In this document: positions 51,380 to 60,714 of the stretch, piece by piece | Numbering within the stretch: the stretch's first letter is position 1 | How the letters are laid out: every line of letters starts with the position of its first letter | Source: Psychroflexus curvus | GTDB taxonomy: Bacteria > Bacteroidota > Bacteroidia > Flavobacteriales > Flavobacteriaceae | NCBI RefSeq assembly: GCF_020164585.1 | Contig: NZ_JAIQZF010000009.1 | Location: forward strand, 40,564 to 104,563 | Direction: 5' to 3' | DNA: 64,000 nt | Position numbers and translations under genes: made by a program | The notes under the pieces: generated by a model | What the model was told of the DNA's origin: nothing | The model's input: the letters and a program-made list of their open reading frames with translations, nothing else | The model's database searches: none

Positions 51380-54247
51380 TTAGTTAATCATAATTTTTTT
51401 GATGTACTCTTGCTGGTTAATCTCAATTTTGATTAAATAAAGCCCTCTTTCTAAATGTTTTATTTTTCGTGTCGAAATTAAGCCGTTCTTTACTCTTACT
51501 TGTTCTGTTGATAGTATTTTTCCAGTCATGTCTACCAGCTGCACAGTAGCATCTTCACCACTGCTGTCTGGGATTTTAATATGTACAATTTTTGATGCTG
51601 GATTGGGGTAAAGTCTTATCTGCTCATTTTCAAAGTTATGAGTACCCAAAGTCTGAGGCTGAAATTTTATCTCGAATCTTGTGCTTAAAACACTGTTGGG
51701 GTTTTGTTTATCTGTGGAAAAGGAGTAAGTGGTAACACTGTTTCTTTTTATGATTTGAAGGTTGCCTGTATAATTATCTTTCAAATAAGCTTTTTTTTCT
51801 AAATCCTGTCCATCTATTGTAAGCTGATAATCAGTAGCCTTGTAATTAAATAGATTCAACTGGATTGATTCCTCCAAACCAGGGTATTTTCTTCTTTCCA
51901 CAGATAAGTAGTTGTCGTTATGGTTAATGGTCAAGGATTCATCAGAATTCCAAAACTTAAGAGCATCGTTGTAAAGTATGCTGTTGTCGAAACTATCACC
52001 TAAGTGGAGAGTAACCCCATCAACAAGAATAAAGTTTTTATGATGAAGACGCTTTAAACTTATATTTATCCTGGTGTTTTTATTAGCCTTAAATATGGCA
52101 GTTGTTATGGCTTGCTCGGTACTCTTTTTGTAATTTTCTTTAAACGTCAAGCCAGGCGTAGCTTCTGTGTTTTGAATAAACACGGATTGGTTAGGCTGTA
52201 AAAACTTATCTGCTGATGATGAAGGCGTAGGGTCTCCGTTAGCAGTCGTTAAATCTATAGTTACGTATCCTCCATAAGTCCCAAGTGTTGGGTCGTAAGC
52301 ATACATAAAAGTATCGTTGATGCCAGTTGAGTTTGCACTGGATAATAATGCCTTCATGTCCACCTGAGCCTGGTAAGGATTGGCTACTAAACTGAACTCA
52401 TCCTTTCCTTGAGCTAAATTTAAACTAGAATAATCTCCAGTCAATAACTCACCAGTAAACCTTAAAACCGTGGTTGATCCAATTTGGGTATTATTCACAG
52501 TCAAATCAAGTTCTCGACCTCCACGTACCATCAAAGCGTAAGACTCCCCAATGCTTAAAGTTTTTTCATTTGTATTAGTAATGGAATTCCATTGTTGATT
52601 TGCTTCATCCCAGGAAAACATAGAGGGGTTACCAGTAATTGTCGCATCAAAACCATTTGCTGCAAGGGTAGATCCAGTGATATGAGTCCCAAAACCTGGA
52701 TTTGGATCTACCACAGGGGTGGTGTTATAATCCGTGATTTGTCCCCCCTCTTGAAGATTGGCTTGAATACTGGACGTCGTACTTACAGAAGGAGAAATAT
52801 ACCTGAAGGAACGATTGCTTTTTGGAATGTAGCGCTCTACTATAACATGACCAGAGACAGAGTTAGCGGTCTCTGAAAGAACAGCTGTTTTTGTAGCAGT
52901 GCTCTTAAAGGTGAACCTAGAAGCTGCATCGATGTCAACATTTCCTGAGGACAGAAGAAGCGTTTCTTTTAAATTGATGTCACCTGTAATGCTTAGGCCG
53001 GTAGAGTTGTTAAGTTCAATATTATCTACAGTAAGCTCTTCTCCCTCGATATTCTGAAGTTCAGTTCCGGAAAACACAAGTGTACTGTTTAAGGCAGTAG
53101 ATGAGCCGTTTTTAACTATAAGATTTTTACAGATATTTAGTGTATTGCTATTTAAATCTAATGATGCATTATTGTCAAAATACAAATACCCAGTTGTCAT
53201 ATTTTTGGTAATAGAAGCGGTACCTCCAGTTATATAAATGTAGTCATCGCAAGTTAAGGTGAAGTTATTTGGGTTGTCTATCCAACCACCAGAATCGTGA
53301 ATAAAGGCTTTGGTATAAAGTGAGCCGCCGGCAATCAAATCGGCACCACCGTCGCTACTGCTCGTGTTTCTGGGATATAAAGCTTCATTTTTGGTATCGA
53401 GAATTTCTGCGTCAGTAGTGGCCGTCACATCATTACCCATAATCACATAACCAAAAACCTGATCACCAGTGGTAAGGTTAAAATCAGCAAAAGATATCAA
53501 TGTTCCATGAATGAGTTGGCTATCCAGATTTGCAGTTTCAACTAGAGGTCCATCCACACCATCATTTAACACAGTGGCTAAAAGACCTATTGAGCTAGCT
53601 CCATAATGAACAGGGTTTACAGTGATTACCTGAGTAAATGTGGCTGGTTGATTACTCGCATTCAGACTCGTAATAAAAGCTACCTTAAAGCTGTCATTTC
53701 CGCCACGTTCCATAAACATAAACCCCTCATTAGCAGGTGTACTTGGAACGGTCAACCCATCGTAATATAAAAAGTCTATGCGTTCTATGTTATTAGTATT
53801 CGCCACATCAGCATTGACAAACATGTTGTCGGCTCCTCTGTTGATAATATTACTGTTGAACATTTTTTCCATCTTCTCTTTATAACCTGGCTTCAGTTGA
53901 ACATCTGTAGTGCTTGTAGATGAGGTTTCAAAAAACAAAATATCTCGAATACCAGTTGTAGTAGCATTGTCTTCTCGGTTGATAACCACTTCGTCCGCCA
54001 ATCCTTTGAACGCAAATTCATCAGTTCCAAACGTAAAGCTTTTGATTTTAAGATTATTGCTGGTGCCAACACCAAACGAATAATCTTTACCTGCAGCAGT
54101 ATATCTATCTAAATCTTCAGGTATGGTCTGGTAACTGGCTGTAATCTCATTAATAGGAGTTTGGCTAAAACTCAGGTAATTTGACAAAACTAATAAGCAT
54201 AGCATTAGAAGCTTAAAAACTAGGTTAATGTTTAAAAATGAGTTCAT
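51380..54247 (-). CDS. Large secreted protein with type IX secretion sorting domain
   Basis: A 955-residue protein with a signal peptide (first about 28 residues, ending LSFSQ) and a C-terminal sorting domain (IRLYPNPASKIVHIKI to YIKKIMIN). The middle shares with the 610-residue protein at 2545 the module VIVERYIPKSNRSFRYISPSV, FGTHITGST and LMVRGGRELDL. An N-terminal region of about 300 residues and a stretch of parallel-beta-like units (DLNSNTLNICKNLIVKNGSS) are extra. It should be surface-exposed; the ligand is unknown. A promoter-like element precedes it. Confidence 0.88.
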   Translation of the reverse strand: MNSFLNINLVFKLLMLCLLVLSNYLSFSQTPINEITASYQTIPEDLDRYTAAGKDYSFGVGTSNNLKIKSFTFGTDEFAFKGLADEVVINREDNATTTGIRDILFFETSSTSTTDVQLKPGYKEKMEKMFNSNIINRGADNMFVNADVANTNNIERIDFLYYDGLTVPSTPANEGFMFMERGGNDSFKVAFITSLNASNQPATFTQVITVNPVHYGASSIGLLATVLNDGVDGPLVETANLDSQLIHGTLISFADFNLTTGDQVFGYVIMGNDVTATTDAEILDTKNEALYPRNTSSSDGGADLIAGGSLYTKAFIHDSGGWIDNPNNFTLTCDDYIYITGGTASITKNMTTGYLYFDNNASLDLNSNTLNICKNLIVKNGSSTALNSTLVFSGTELQNIEGEELTVDNIELNNSTGLSITGDINLKETLLLSSGNVDIDAASRFTFKSTATKTAVLSETANSVSGHVIVERYIPKSNRSFRYISPSVSTTSSIQANLQEGGQITDYNTTPVVDPNPGFGTHITGSTLAANGFDATITGNPSMFSWDEANQQWNSITNTNEKTLSIGESYALMVRGGRELDLTVNNTQIGSTTVLRFTGELLTGDYSSLNLAQGKDEFSLVANPYQAQVDMKALLSSANSTGINDTFMYAYDPTLGTYGGYVTIDLTTANGDPTPSSSADKFLQPNQSVFIQNTEATPGLTFKENYKKSTEQAITTAIFKANKNTRINISLKRLHHKNFILVDGVTLHLGDSFDNSILYNDALKFWNSDESLTINHNDNYLSVERRKYPGLEESIQLNLFNYKATDYQLTIDGQDLEKKAYLKDNYTGNLQIIKRNSVTTYSFSTDKQNPNSVLSTRFEIKFQPQTLGTHNFENEQIRLYPNPASKIVHIKIPDSSGEDATVQLVDMTGKILSTEQVRVKNGLISTRKIKHLERGLYLIKIEINQQEYIKKIMIN

Positions 54248-54290
54248 TGTATTAAAATTATGCCTTACAGGTTAAAAGCCTAAAATTAAA

Positions 54291-54298
54291 CAAAAATA
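54291..54298 (-). promoter_or_regulatory. Candidate promoter of the 955-residue secreted protein gene
   Basis: On the minus strand TATTTTTG (54298-54291), 43 bases before the start codon. No -33 match was found. Confidence 0.4.
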
Positions 54299-54732
54299 TC
54301 ATATTTATTGCTATAAAATATTAATAGTTGCTATATTCGTAAAAATGAAACGCTTATTTTTTTAAAAAATTCAGCCTCAAGATAATGAAAACTGAGAATC
54401 AGTTGAATCTTTAAATATTTAAGACTTTTAAATGAAACAGCACTTCAATAAATATTTTTATGAAAAAGAGATTCAAGACGGAGATAAGATTTTTAAAAAT
54501 TTTTGTAATTGTTTAGTCTTATTTTTCACCTTTTTGGTATGGTTTGTTTTAAATACAGATTATAAATTTTACAGTTTACCCTAAAAGGAAGTTTAGAAAA
54601 TAGTAGTTACAAACATCGTTATTACTGGCTTAGTTGAAATTTAGTTTAGGTTTATTCTCGATGATTTTTTCTTTTTTTTTGACAGTACATGATATATTTT
54701 AAAGAAAAATGAAAATAAACCTTTATAATGAT
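54299..54732. other. AT-rich intergenic stretch
   Basis: About 430 bases between divergent genes, very rich in A and T, with no open frame of note and no strong hairpin. Nothing was identified in it. Confidence 0.6.
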
Positions 54733-54740
54733 TAATTTTG
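54733..54740 (+). promoter_or_regulatory. Candidate promoter of the small C-terminal-anchor protein gene
   Basis: TAATTTTG, a full TAnnTTTG match, 32 bases before the start chosen at 54773. It argues against the upstream start codons. Confidence 0.45.
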
Positions 54741-54772
54741 TTTACAAAATGAACTCTATTTTGAGTCCTTTT

Positions 54773-54976
54773 ATGAAATTGAAAAAAATTATTTTTCTAG
54801 CATTTTTTATACTGACTACTGTTACAGTTTTAGCTCAACCTGGCACCCCTGGTGGTGGTGATTCTAACGTAGATGATGTAGCTCCTATAGATGACCATCT
54901 TTGGGTAATCTTGCTTTTAGGTCTCGGGCTGGGCATCTACTTTATCTTATCTAAGAAGCCTACTTCCGGTATATAA
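54773..54976 (+). CDS. Small exported protein with C-terminal sorting-like anchor
   Basis: Taken from the ATG at 54773 (MKLKKIIFLAFFILTTVTVLAQ), a clear signal peptide, the protein has 67 residues. A short Gly/Asp-rich part (PGTPGGGDSNVDDVAPIDDH) leads into one membrane helix (WVILLLGLGLGIYFI) and a basic tail (LSKKPTSG). This tripartite end with PID before the helix resembles the PID-CTERM sorting tails of Flavobacteria; I give that only as resemblance. It overlaps the convergent glycosyltransferase gene by 17 bases. Confidence 0.65.
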   Translation: MKLKKIIFLAFFILTTVTVLAQPGTPGGGDSNVDDVAPIDDHLWVILLLGLGLGIYFILSKKPTSGI

Positions 54977-56324
54977 ACTTCTGTCTTCTTATAACCTCAT
55001 ATATAAGTAGCGTCATCACTGCTAAATATTGCAAGCCTACCAACCAATGGTTTTCCTCAACACCTTTAATTTTATAAGCTGAATAGCTCAAAAACACCAG
55101 CCAACTCCATAAGAGCATGTATTTGTATTTTGTAAAAACACTGATAAACAGGGGTAGCATAATATACCACGGGTGTACTGTGGTAGACAGTAAATTATAA
55201 GTTGTTGATGCAAGAAGCATATATATCATGAGCGTTTTAAAGTTGATCCTTTTCTGCTTAAAGCTTAAATAAAGAATAATGATAAGAGTAATTATAGATA
55301 AGAGTTTTCCAAATACCCCTATCATATTATAGCCATTCCACTGATAACCAATCCACCTTAAAGCATAATAAAAACTTGCATTGAATTCAAAAGAAGAAAA
55401 GTAAAGCGCTAAGGTTTTGAAATTTTTTGAAACCAATTCGAAGTCCCAGAAGAAGCTGTAGGCTACTGCTAAACCTAAAATGACTACTGTTACGAATTTC
55501 AGATAGGTGATGATTTGACGTCTACTAAAATAGATTGATTTCTTATTTAGAAAAGGAAACAGTAGAGGCAAAAACATCAGCGGTAATAGTTTAGAAGCTA
55601 CTGCTGCAGCTAAACTTAGAGCAGAGATGCAGGTCTTTGAAGAATACAAATAGTACAAACTCAGAGCAAGAAAAAACAGCATTATAACTTCAAAATGCAA
55701 ACTGAATGTCGATTCTAAAATCACCAGTGGATTTAAAATAAAAAAGAGAATTTGTGTTTTGGGTAGCTCCATTCTCTTCAAAATTTTCAGCCCAAAAACC
55801 ACCAATCCTGCTTCTGCGAGCAGGTGTATGAGTCTCAATAAGACTACATTCAAAAGTAGATTGCTTCCAGCTATAGAATAAGTTAAAGCATACATCAACT
55901 GGGCTACTGGAGGGTAGGTAGAATAATTGGTAGCACTTAAGCTCCCCATGTTTTCGTAAAGCGATGGGGAAAGCGATTCCTGGTTAACTGAATCGCTCTT
56001 TATAAGTTCTGCTGGTAAATGCAGATAAGGATTTAATCCTAAATTATTCAACATTCCATCCCAGATAAACCGATAAACATCCTGAGATAATTCTGGAATA
56101 GAAAACAAAAAAATTAACTTAAATAGAAAGCTTAAGCCAATTAAATACTTGAGTTTTAGACCACTTTTATAGAGATAAGCGGAAAGTACTAATGCTGAAG
56201 TGTACAAAGAAAATAATAGCCAGAATTGGGAGCGTTCCAGTTCATAACCTATACAGTAATAAATAAGGCATAGCAAAAGCACACTTGCTGATGTGGTCCA
56301 CAACTGCCATGTTTTAAAATTCAT
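54960..56324 (-). CDS. Multi-spanning glycosyltransferase (GT87/mannosyltransferase-like)
   Basis: A 454-residue protein with some ten to twelve membrane helices. The loop after the first helices carries SQDVYRFIWDGMLNNLGLNP, like the acidic motif that polyprenyl-phosphate-sugar dependent transferases (GT-C fold) use. A YSTYPPVAQLMYALTYSI segment follows. It would take sugar from a lipid carrier on the periplasmic side. It overlaps by one base with the GT2 gene in front, forming a three-gene operon with the two GT2 genes. Confidence 0.82.
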   Translation of the reverse strand: MNFKTWQLWTTSASVLLLCLIYYCIGYELERSQFWLLFSLYTSALVLSAYLYKSGLKLKYLIGLSFLFKLIFLFSIPELSQDVYRFIWDGMLNNLGLNPYLHLPAELIKSDSVNQESLSPSLYENMGSLSATNYSTYPPVAQLMYALTYSIAGSNLLLNVVLLRLIHLLAEAGLVVFGLKILKRMELPKTQILFFILNPLVILESTFSLHFEVIMLFFLALSLYYLYSSKTCISALSLAAAVASKLLPLMFLPLLFPFLNKKSIYFSRRQIITYLKFVTVVILGLAVAYSFFWDFELVSKNFKTLALYFSSFEFNASFYYALRWIGYQWNGYNMIGVFGKLLSIITLIIILYLSFKQKRINFKTLMIYMLLASTTYNLLSTTVHPWYIMLPLFISVFTKYKYMLLWSWLVFLSYSAYKIKGVEENHWLVGLQYLAVMTLLIYEVIRRQKFIYRK

Positions 56325-57790
56325 CAGGCTTTGGAAAATAAAGTTTTAAAGGATATAAACCCGAAGCCAAACACAAGCATCAAATGGAAAATAACCAGTC
56401 CGAAATCCTGTGTATAGTAAGCACTGTAAAGCCCGTATATAAAGTAACCAAACAGCAAAATCTCAATTCCGTTTAGAACCGAAAGCTTTTTATTGATGTA
56501 GGTTTTTCCCTTCCAGGTATCTGTATTGGAGGAAATATCAAATTTTGGAGTCCGAATAAAGGCGGACTTTTTATTGAAATGTCCTTCTAAAATAGCTAAG
56601 GTATTATGGACAGACAATCCCATAGCTATGGAAAAAAAGGTAATAAATAAGCCGATAAATTTTAAAAAGGAAACAAAACCACTTCCATAGATGTCCTTAT
56701 AACTCGTCCAGTAGCCATAGATGAAAATCAATGTACTGACACCCATCGCGGCTAGAATATAAAAAATAAGGTCCCAGGATTCCTGTTGGAATTTGATGTA
56801 CAAAATGGGAATACTAAGTATAGCTACCATCAAAATCAGAAGGAACATACTGGAATTAAGCAGGTGAAAAAAACTGTGAAGTTTTGACTTAGGGCTCAGT
56901 GCTTTGCTGTGAAAAACAGCGCTAAAATTTTTTCTGAAATTTTCTGCCGCTCCTTTGTTCCAGCGAAATTGCTGAGATCTCGCCGCACTCAAAACAACAG
57001 GGAGTTCTGCTGGCGTGACCACATCTTTGAGATAGGTAAATTTCCAGCCTTTGAGCTGGGCTCTATAGCTTAAGTCCAAATCCTCCGTCAAGGTGTCCCC
57101 CTGCCAGTTTCCGGCATCCTCAATACAGGCTTTTCTCCAAACTCCAGCCGTTCCATTGAAGTTGATGAAATGTCCGCCAAGCGATCTTCCGACTTGCTCA
57201 ATAAGGAAATGAAAATCTAAAGCAAAAGCTTGAATCTTGGTAAGCACACTGTAATCTCTATTTACATGCCCCCAGCGGGTTTGAACCACGCCCACATTAG
57301 GGTGGTTAAAGTGAGGAATTGTTTTTTTCAACCAATCCGTTTGAGGTAAAAAGTCAGCATCAAAAACGGCGATAAACTCACCTTGAGCTATTTTTAAGCC
57401 TTCCTTAAGCGCTCCGGCTTTAAAGTTTTTTCGATCGGTTCTATGAATATAGTGGGCATTAACTCCTTTGTCGATTAAGTCCTGAGTCAGTTGTTCTGTA
57501 TAAGTTTTGGAAGAATCTGTAGAGTCATCTAAGACTTGGATTTCCAGTTTTGATGAAGGATAGTCCAGTCTGGAGATATTGTTCAGCAAGCGCTTTACGA
57601 CATACTTTTCATTGTATAAGGGGAGCTGAACGGTGACTTTAGGCCAGTCGGCTGGTTTTTGAACGACTTTAGTTTTCTGCTTCTTAGCTTTTTTATAATT
57701 CAGGACAAGCTGTAATTGTAACAGGCTGTAAATCAGTATGACAAAAAGTGCAAGAGTATAAAGTCCAATAATGAAATAATCAATAATCAT
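56324..57790 (-). CDS. Family 2 glycosyltransferase, cellulose-synthase-like, membrane-bound
   Basis: A 488-residue processive-type transferase. One N-terminal helix is followed by the catalytic domain with VTVQLPLYNEKYVVKRLL, the DxD-like FDADFLPQTDW (about residue 137), TLTEDLDLSYRAQLKGW and the QxxRW-type motif QQFRWNKGAAENF (about 258-270). Several helices follow. Product is a glycan or glycolipid; which one is not clear. It overlaps both operon neighbours. Confidence 0.9.
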   Translation of the reverse strand: MIIDYFIIGLYTLALFVILIYSLLQLQLVLNYKKAKKQKTKVVQKPADWPKVTVQLPLYNEKYVVKRLLNNISRLDYPSSKLEIQVLDDSTDSSKTYTEQLTQDLIDKGVNAHYIHRTDRKNFKAGALKEGLKIAQGEFIAVFDADFLPQTDWLKKTIPHFNHPNVGVVQTRWGHVNRDYSVLTKIQAFALDFHFLIEQVGRSLGGHFINFNGTAGVWRKACIEDAGNWQGDTLTEDLDLSYRAQLKGWKFTYLKDVVTPAELPVVLSAARSQQFRWNKGAAENFRKNFSAVFHSKALSPKSKLHSFFHLLNSSMFLLILMVAILSIPILYIKFQQESWDLIFYILAAMGVSTLIFIYGYWTSYKDIYGSGFVSFLKFIGLFITFFSIAMGLSVHNTLAILEGHFNKKSAFIRTPKFDISSNTDTWKGKTYINKKLSVLNGIEILLFGYFIYGLYSAYYTQDFGLVIFHLMLVFGFGFISFKTLFSKA

Positions 57791-58476
57791 TTAAACGAGT
57801 ATTTAAAAATCCAACCTAATATTTTAACACCAGCCATCACCGATCCTTTTACAGTACCAGAAACTTTGGATTCGCCTATTCTATTTCTATAGTTGATGTC
57901 AACTTCCGTGTAAGTCAGTTTTTGTTTTAAGGCCTTCAGTTGCATTTCAACGGTCCAGCCGTAGGTTTTATCTTCCATCTTCAAAGCTAAAAGCTTTTTA
58001 TATTTTATGGCTCTAAATGGGCCAAGATCTGTAAATCCTGAATTAAAAAACAAACGCATTAAGGTGGTAGCTAACCAGTTTCCGAAAATCTGTGGAAAGG
58101 TCATAGAACCAGGCTCCCGTTTTGACTTGACTCTGGCGCCAATCACCAGGTCGATGTCATCTTGAATAATAGGAGCCATGATTTTGTCCATTTCTTCAGG
58201 ATAATCGCTGTAGTCACCGTCTAGAAAAACAACAATATCAGTCGGTTCTCTCAATTCTTTTAGATAGGAAAGCCCTTTTAAACAGGCGTGTCCATATCCC
58301 ATTTTTCCTTCGTAAAGAACCGTTGCTCCTGCAGACTCTGCCTGTTTGAAGGTTTCGTCTGTAGATTGATTATCCACTACAATAACTTCAGAAATATGCG
58401 AAGGTATGTCATGGATGACCTTGGCAATAGAGCCTTCTTCATTAAATGCGGGTATAATAACTCTGGTGTAGGTCAT
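57787..58476 (-). CDS. Family 2 glycosyltransferase, polyprenyl-phosphate-sugar synthase-like
   Basis: A 229-residue GT2 of the dolichol-phosphate mannosyltransferase type: TRVIIPAFNEEGSIAKVI at the start, FLDGDYSDYPEEM as the metal-binding DxD region (about 83-95), and a C-terminal basic segment that peripheral forms use to sit at the membrane. It probably charges undecaprenyl phosphate with a sugar that the GT-C enzyme at the end of the operon then uses. It is the first gene and overlaps the next by 4 bases. Confidence 0.9.
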   Translation of the reverse strand: MTYTRVIIPAFNEEGSIAKVIHDIPSHISEVIVVDNQSTDETFKQAESAGATVLYEGKMGYGHACLKGLSYLKELREPTDIVVFLDGDYSDYPEEMDKIMAPIIQDDIDLVIGARVKSKREPGSMTFPQIFGNWLATTLMRLFFNSGFTDLGPFRAIKYKKLLALKMEDKTYGWTVEMQLKALKQKLTYTEVDINYRNRIGESKVSGTVKGSVMAGVKILGWIFKYSFK

Positions 58477-58722
58477 AGTTTGCGAAAATACATTTTATAG
58501 TTTATACCAGTTCGACCTTATGCCAAGACTTGAATTCAACAGATAAATAAACGCTCTTTTTTCTTTAAATCTCATTACAAAGTAGAATTGGTATTGATTG
58601 TTACTAGTCGTTTTCTTTTGAATTTCATTTCAGAAGAAATGTAAACCTTAGGGGACTTATTTGCGTATATGACTATAGATAAGTTATTTGTATAAGTTTT
58701 GTTTGTTTTTTGTTGATAGATT
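58477..58722. other. Intergenic stretch ahead of an orphan terminator
   Basis: About 245 bases between the glycosyltransferase gene start and a plus-strand terminator at 58723. No open frame was seen. Near-matches to TAnnTTTG occur (for example around 58693-58702), so a short untranslated transcript is possible. Nothing else was found. Confidence 0.35.
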
Positions 58723-58761
58723 GGGAATTGTGATGTGTTTAAAATCACAATTCCCTTTTTT
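58723..58761 (+). terminator. Orphan Rho-independent terminator
   Basis: GGGAATTGTGAT (58723-58734) pairs perfectly over 12 bases with ATCACAATTCCC (58744-58755), followed by T6. No plus-strand gene lies upstream for more than 3.7 kb; the ECF sigma gene starts 53 bases after it. It either ends a small RNA or acts as a leader attenuator for the sigma operon. Confidence 0.85.
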
Positions 58762-58814
58762 AAACAAGATTTGCGAAATAGATTAAAATAAGTAGATTTA
58801 GAAAAAATTTACAA

Positions 58815-59342
58815 ATGCAGCCAGACGAACTTATTTTACAGTTAAAGCAAAAAAATCAGGTCGCTTTTTCTCAAATCTATGACATGTATTCTGAAAATAT
58901 TTTCGGAATCATTAATACGATAGTGAATGATGTTGAGATAGCGGAAGAAGTCTTGCAGGATGTATTTATAAAGGTTTGGGACAAATCTGAATCCTATTCC
59001 AGTGAGAAAGGTCGATTTTTTACCTGGCTTTTGAATATTTCCAGAAATGCCGCTATTGATAAAGTAAGATCAAAAGCCTATAAGAATAAACGCAAAAATT
59101 CAGATTTTGATGATTTTTCGTTTTTTATAAAAGACGATAAAGATCTGGATAGTATAAGCGACGGCTATGGTATAAGAAAGTTTGTGGATAAGCTGAAGCC
59201 CATGTGTGTGAAGTTGATCGATTTACTGTTTTTTAAAGGGTATACGCAGAAAGAAGCTTCAGAAACTTTGGAAATTCCTTTAGGGACGGTTAAATCCAGA
59301 AACAGAACTTGTTTAAATTCACTAAAAGAAACCTTAGAATAA
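58815..59342 (+). CDS. ECF-type RNA polymerase sigma factor
   Basis: A 175-residue sigma-70 family factor with region 2 (AFSQIYDMYSENIFGIINTIV ... GRFFTWLLNISRNAAID) and region 4 (LLFFKGYTQKEASETLEIPL, then GTVKSRNRTCLNSLKE). ECF factors direct transcription of stress or envelope regulons when freed from their anti-sigma partner. That partner is encoded one base after its stop. The upstream terminator hairpin at 58723 may be part of its control. Confidence 0.94.
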   Translation: MQPDELILQLKQKNQVAFSQIYDMYSENIFGIINTIVNDVEIAEEVLQDVFIKVWDKSESYSSEKGRFFTWLLNISRNAAIDKVRSKAYKNKRKNSDFDDFSFFIKDDKDLDSISDGYGIRKFVDKLKPMCVKLIDLLFFKGYTQKEASETLEIPLGTVKSRNRTCLNSLKETLE

Positions 59343-59343
59343 T

Positions 59344-60135
59344 ATGACGACTAAAGACTATATAGAATCTGGATTGCTCGAGCTTTATGTGTATGGAACA
59401 CTTCCGGAGAAGGAACAGGCTCAGGTTGCAGCAGACGTTGCAAAAGACCCTGAACTTCAGGCAGAAGTCAACGCGATAGAAGTTTCGCTTTTGAAACTTT
59501 CAAAGGCCACTTCGGCTGGATTGAGTGCTTCTGTGAAAAAAGAACTACTTCAGAAAATTAATCAGAGAGCCACTCAGTCCAAACCTAAAGTGAAAATCAT
59601 CACGTCCAACTATTCTTATTTCGGATGGGCTGCAGCGATTTTACTTTTAGGAGGAATTCTGTGGTTGTTGAAATTAAATCAGGATATTCAGGAAGAACTA
59701 AAGGTGGTGTCTACAGAGCTGAAATCTAAAGAAATTCAAGTGGCGAATTCAACTCAAAAAGCACAACATCTGGAAGACTTATTGCTGCAAATGGCTCAAC
59801 CAAACACGCGTAAATTAACTCTTCCAGGAAATGACCTCAATGCCCCAAATGCTGCAGTTGCCGCCTTTTATGATGATGAAGCCAATGAGTTGATTTTAGA
59901 CATCAACCGTTTGCCTGAGGCACCGGAAGGCATGGTTTATCAGGCCTGGTCACTCACCTTTGAGCCATTGACGCCAAATAGTATCGGGATTTTAGCGAAC
60001 GCCAGTTCTCCTGATAATAAGATTTTCAGGCTACAAGATATCCCCAGGTCGGAAGGCTTTGGAATCACGTTGGAGCCCGCAGGAGGAAGCCAATCTCCAA
60101 ACCTGGAACAGTTGTATGCGTTAGGAACCATATAA
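59344..60135 (+). CDS. Membrane-anchored anti-sigma factor, RskA-like
   Basis: A 263-residue protein with an N-terminal cytoplasmic sigma-binding part (ESGLLELYVYGTLPEKEQAQ; no His-Cys-Cys zinc site is seen), one membrane helix (YFGWAAAILLLGGILWLLKL, about residues 97-116), a coiled segment and a C-terminal periplasmic RskA domain (YDDEANELILDINRLPEAPE, YQAWSL). It should hold the ECF factor inactive until a periplasmic signal removes it. It is convergent with tspO, 3 bases apart. Confidence 0.92.
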   Translation: MTTKDYIESGLLELYVYGTLPEKEQAQVAADVAKDPELQAEVNAIEVSLLKLSKATSAGLSASVKKELLQKINQRATQSKPKVKIITSNYSYFGWAAAILLLGGILWLLKLNQDIQEELKVVSTELKSKEIQVANSTQKAQHLEDLLLQMAQPNTRKLTLPGNDLNAPNAAVAAFYDDEANELILDINRLPEAPEGMVYQAWSLTFEPLTPNSIGILANASSPDNKIFRLQDIPRSEGFGITLEPAGGSQSPNLEQLYALGTI

Positions 60136-60138
60136 GAT

Positions 60139-60615
60139 TCAATTAAGCCTCCAGATTTCAAAATTAAGCGCTGCAGCAAAAATGATCCAGATGAGGTAAG
60201 GTATCAATAAATAAGCAGCAAGCTTATTGACGATTTTAAACCATTTATAAGTAATCCATACCAGGACGATAAGTGCAATAATAATAAATAGTGCTAACAG
60301 AGGCGATTGATAGCCAAAAAAGGCAATCGACCAGGAGGCGTTAAGGACAAGCTGAAAGCCAAAGTGATAAAGAGCAGTTTTTACCCAAACATGATGAAAA
60401 CCCCTGCTCCACACAAGTCCCGCAGCAACACCCATCAGAATGTAAAGCAGCGTCCAGACAGGGGCAAAGAGCCAGCTGGGTGGATTGAAGCTCGGCTTCT
60501 CTAAGGTTGTGAACCAAGTGTCAACGCTTGTTTGAGTTGCCATGGATCCTACAAATCCAATTCCAAGGCAAATCGCAATGGCTATACTTATTTTTAAGAT
60601 GTTCGACTTTTTCAT
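60139..60615 (-). CDS. tspO: TspO/MBR-family membrane protein
   Basis: A 158-residue protein from the ATG at 60615 (MKKSNILKISIAIAICLGIG); 13 further codons above have no signal-like content. Five membrane helices and the Trp-rich signature are visible: WFTTLEKPSFNPPSWLFAPVWTLLYILMGVAAGLVW, NASWSIAFFGYQSPL near residue 108. TspO proteins bind porphyrins and act in tetrapyrrole or stress responses. Its neighbour genes do not indicate a tetrapyrrole link. Confidence 0.92.
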   Translation of the reverse strand: MKKSNILKISIAIAICLGIGFVGSMATQTSVDTWFTTLEKPSFNPPSWLFAPVWTLLYILMGVAAGLVWSRGFHHVWVKTALYHFGFQLVLNASWSIAFFGYQSPLLALFIIIALIVLVWITYKWFKIVNKLAAYLLIPYLIWIIFAAALNFEIWRLN

Positions 60616-60689
60616 ACCTTTTTTTCGGTCAAGCAAAATATTAATATTTTTCAATATCTACAATCTATAAGAGAACATTTGGCTTTGCT

Positions 60690-60697
60690 TATATTTG
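60690..60697 (+). promoter_or_regulatory. Candidate promoter of mvaD
   Basis: TATATTTG, a full TAnnTTTG match, 17 bases before the start chosen for mvaD at 60715. It lies inside a longer in-frame extension and so supports that start. Confidence 0.45.
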
Positions 60698-60714
60698 TTG
60701 AAAATCAAAAAAAA

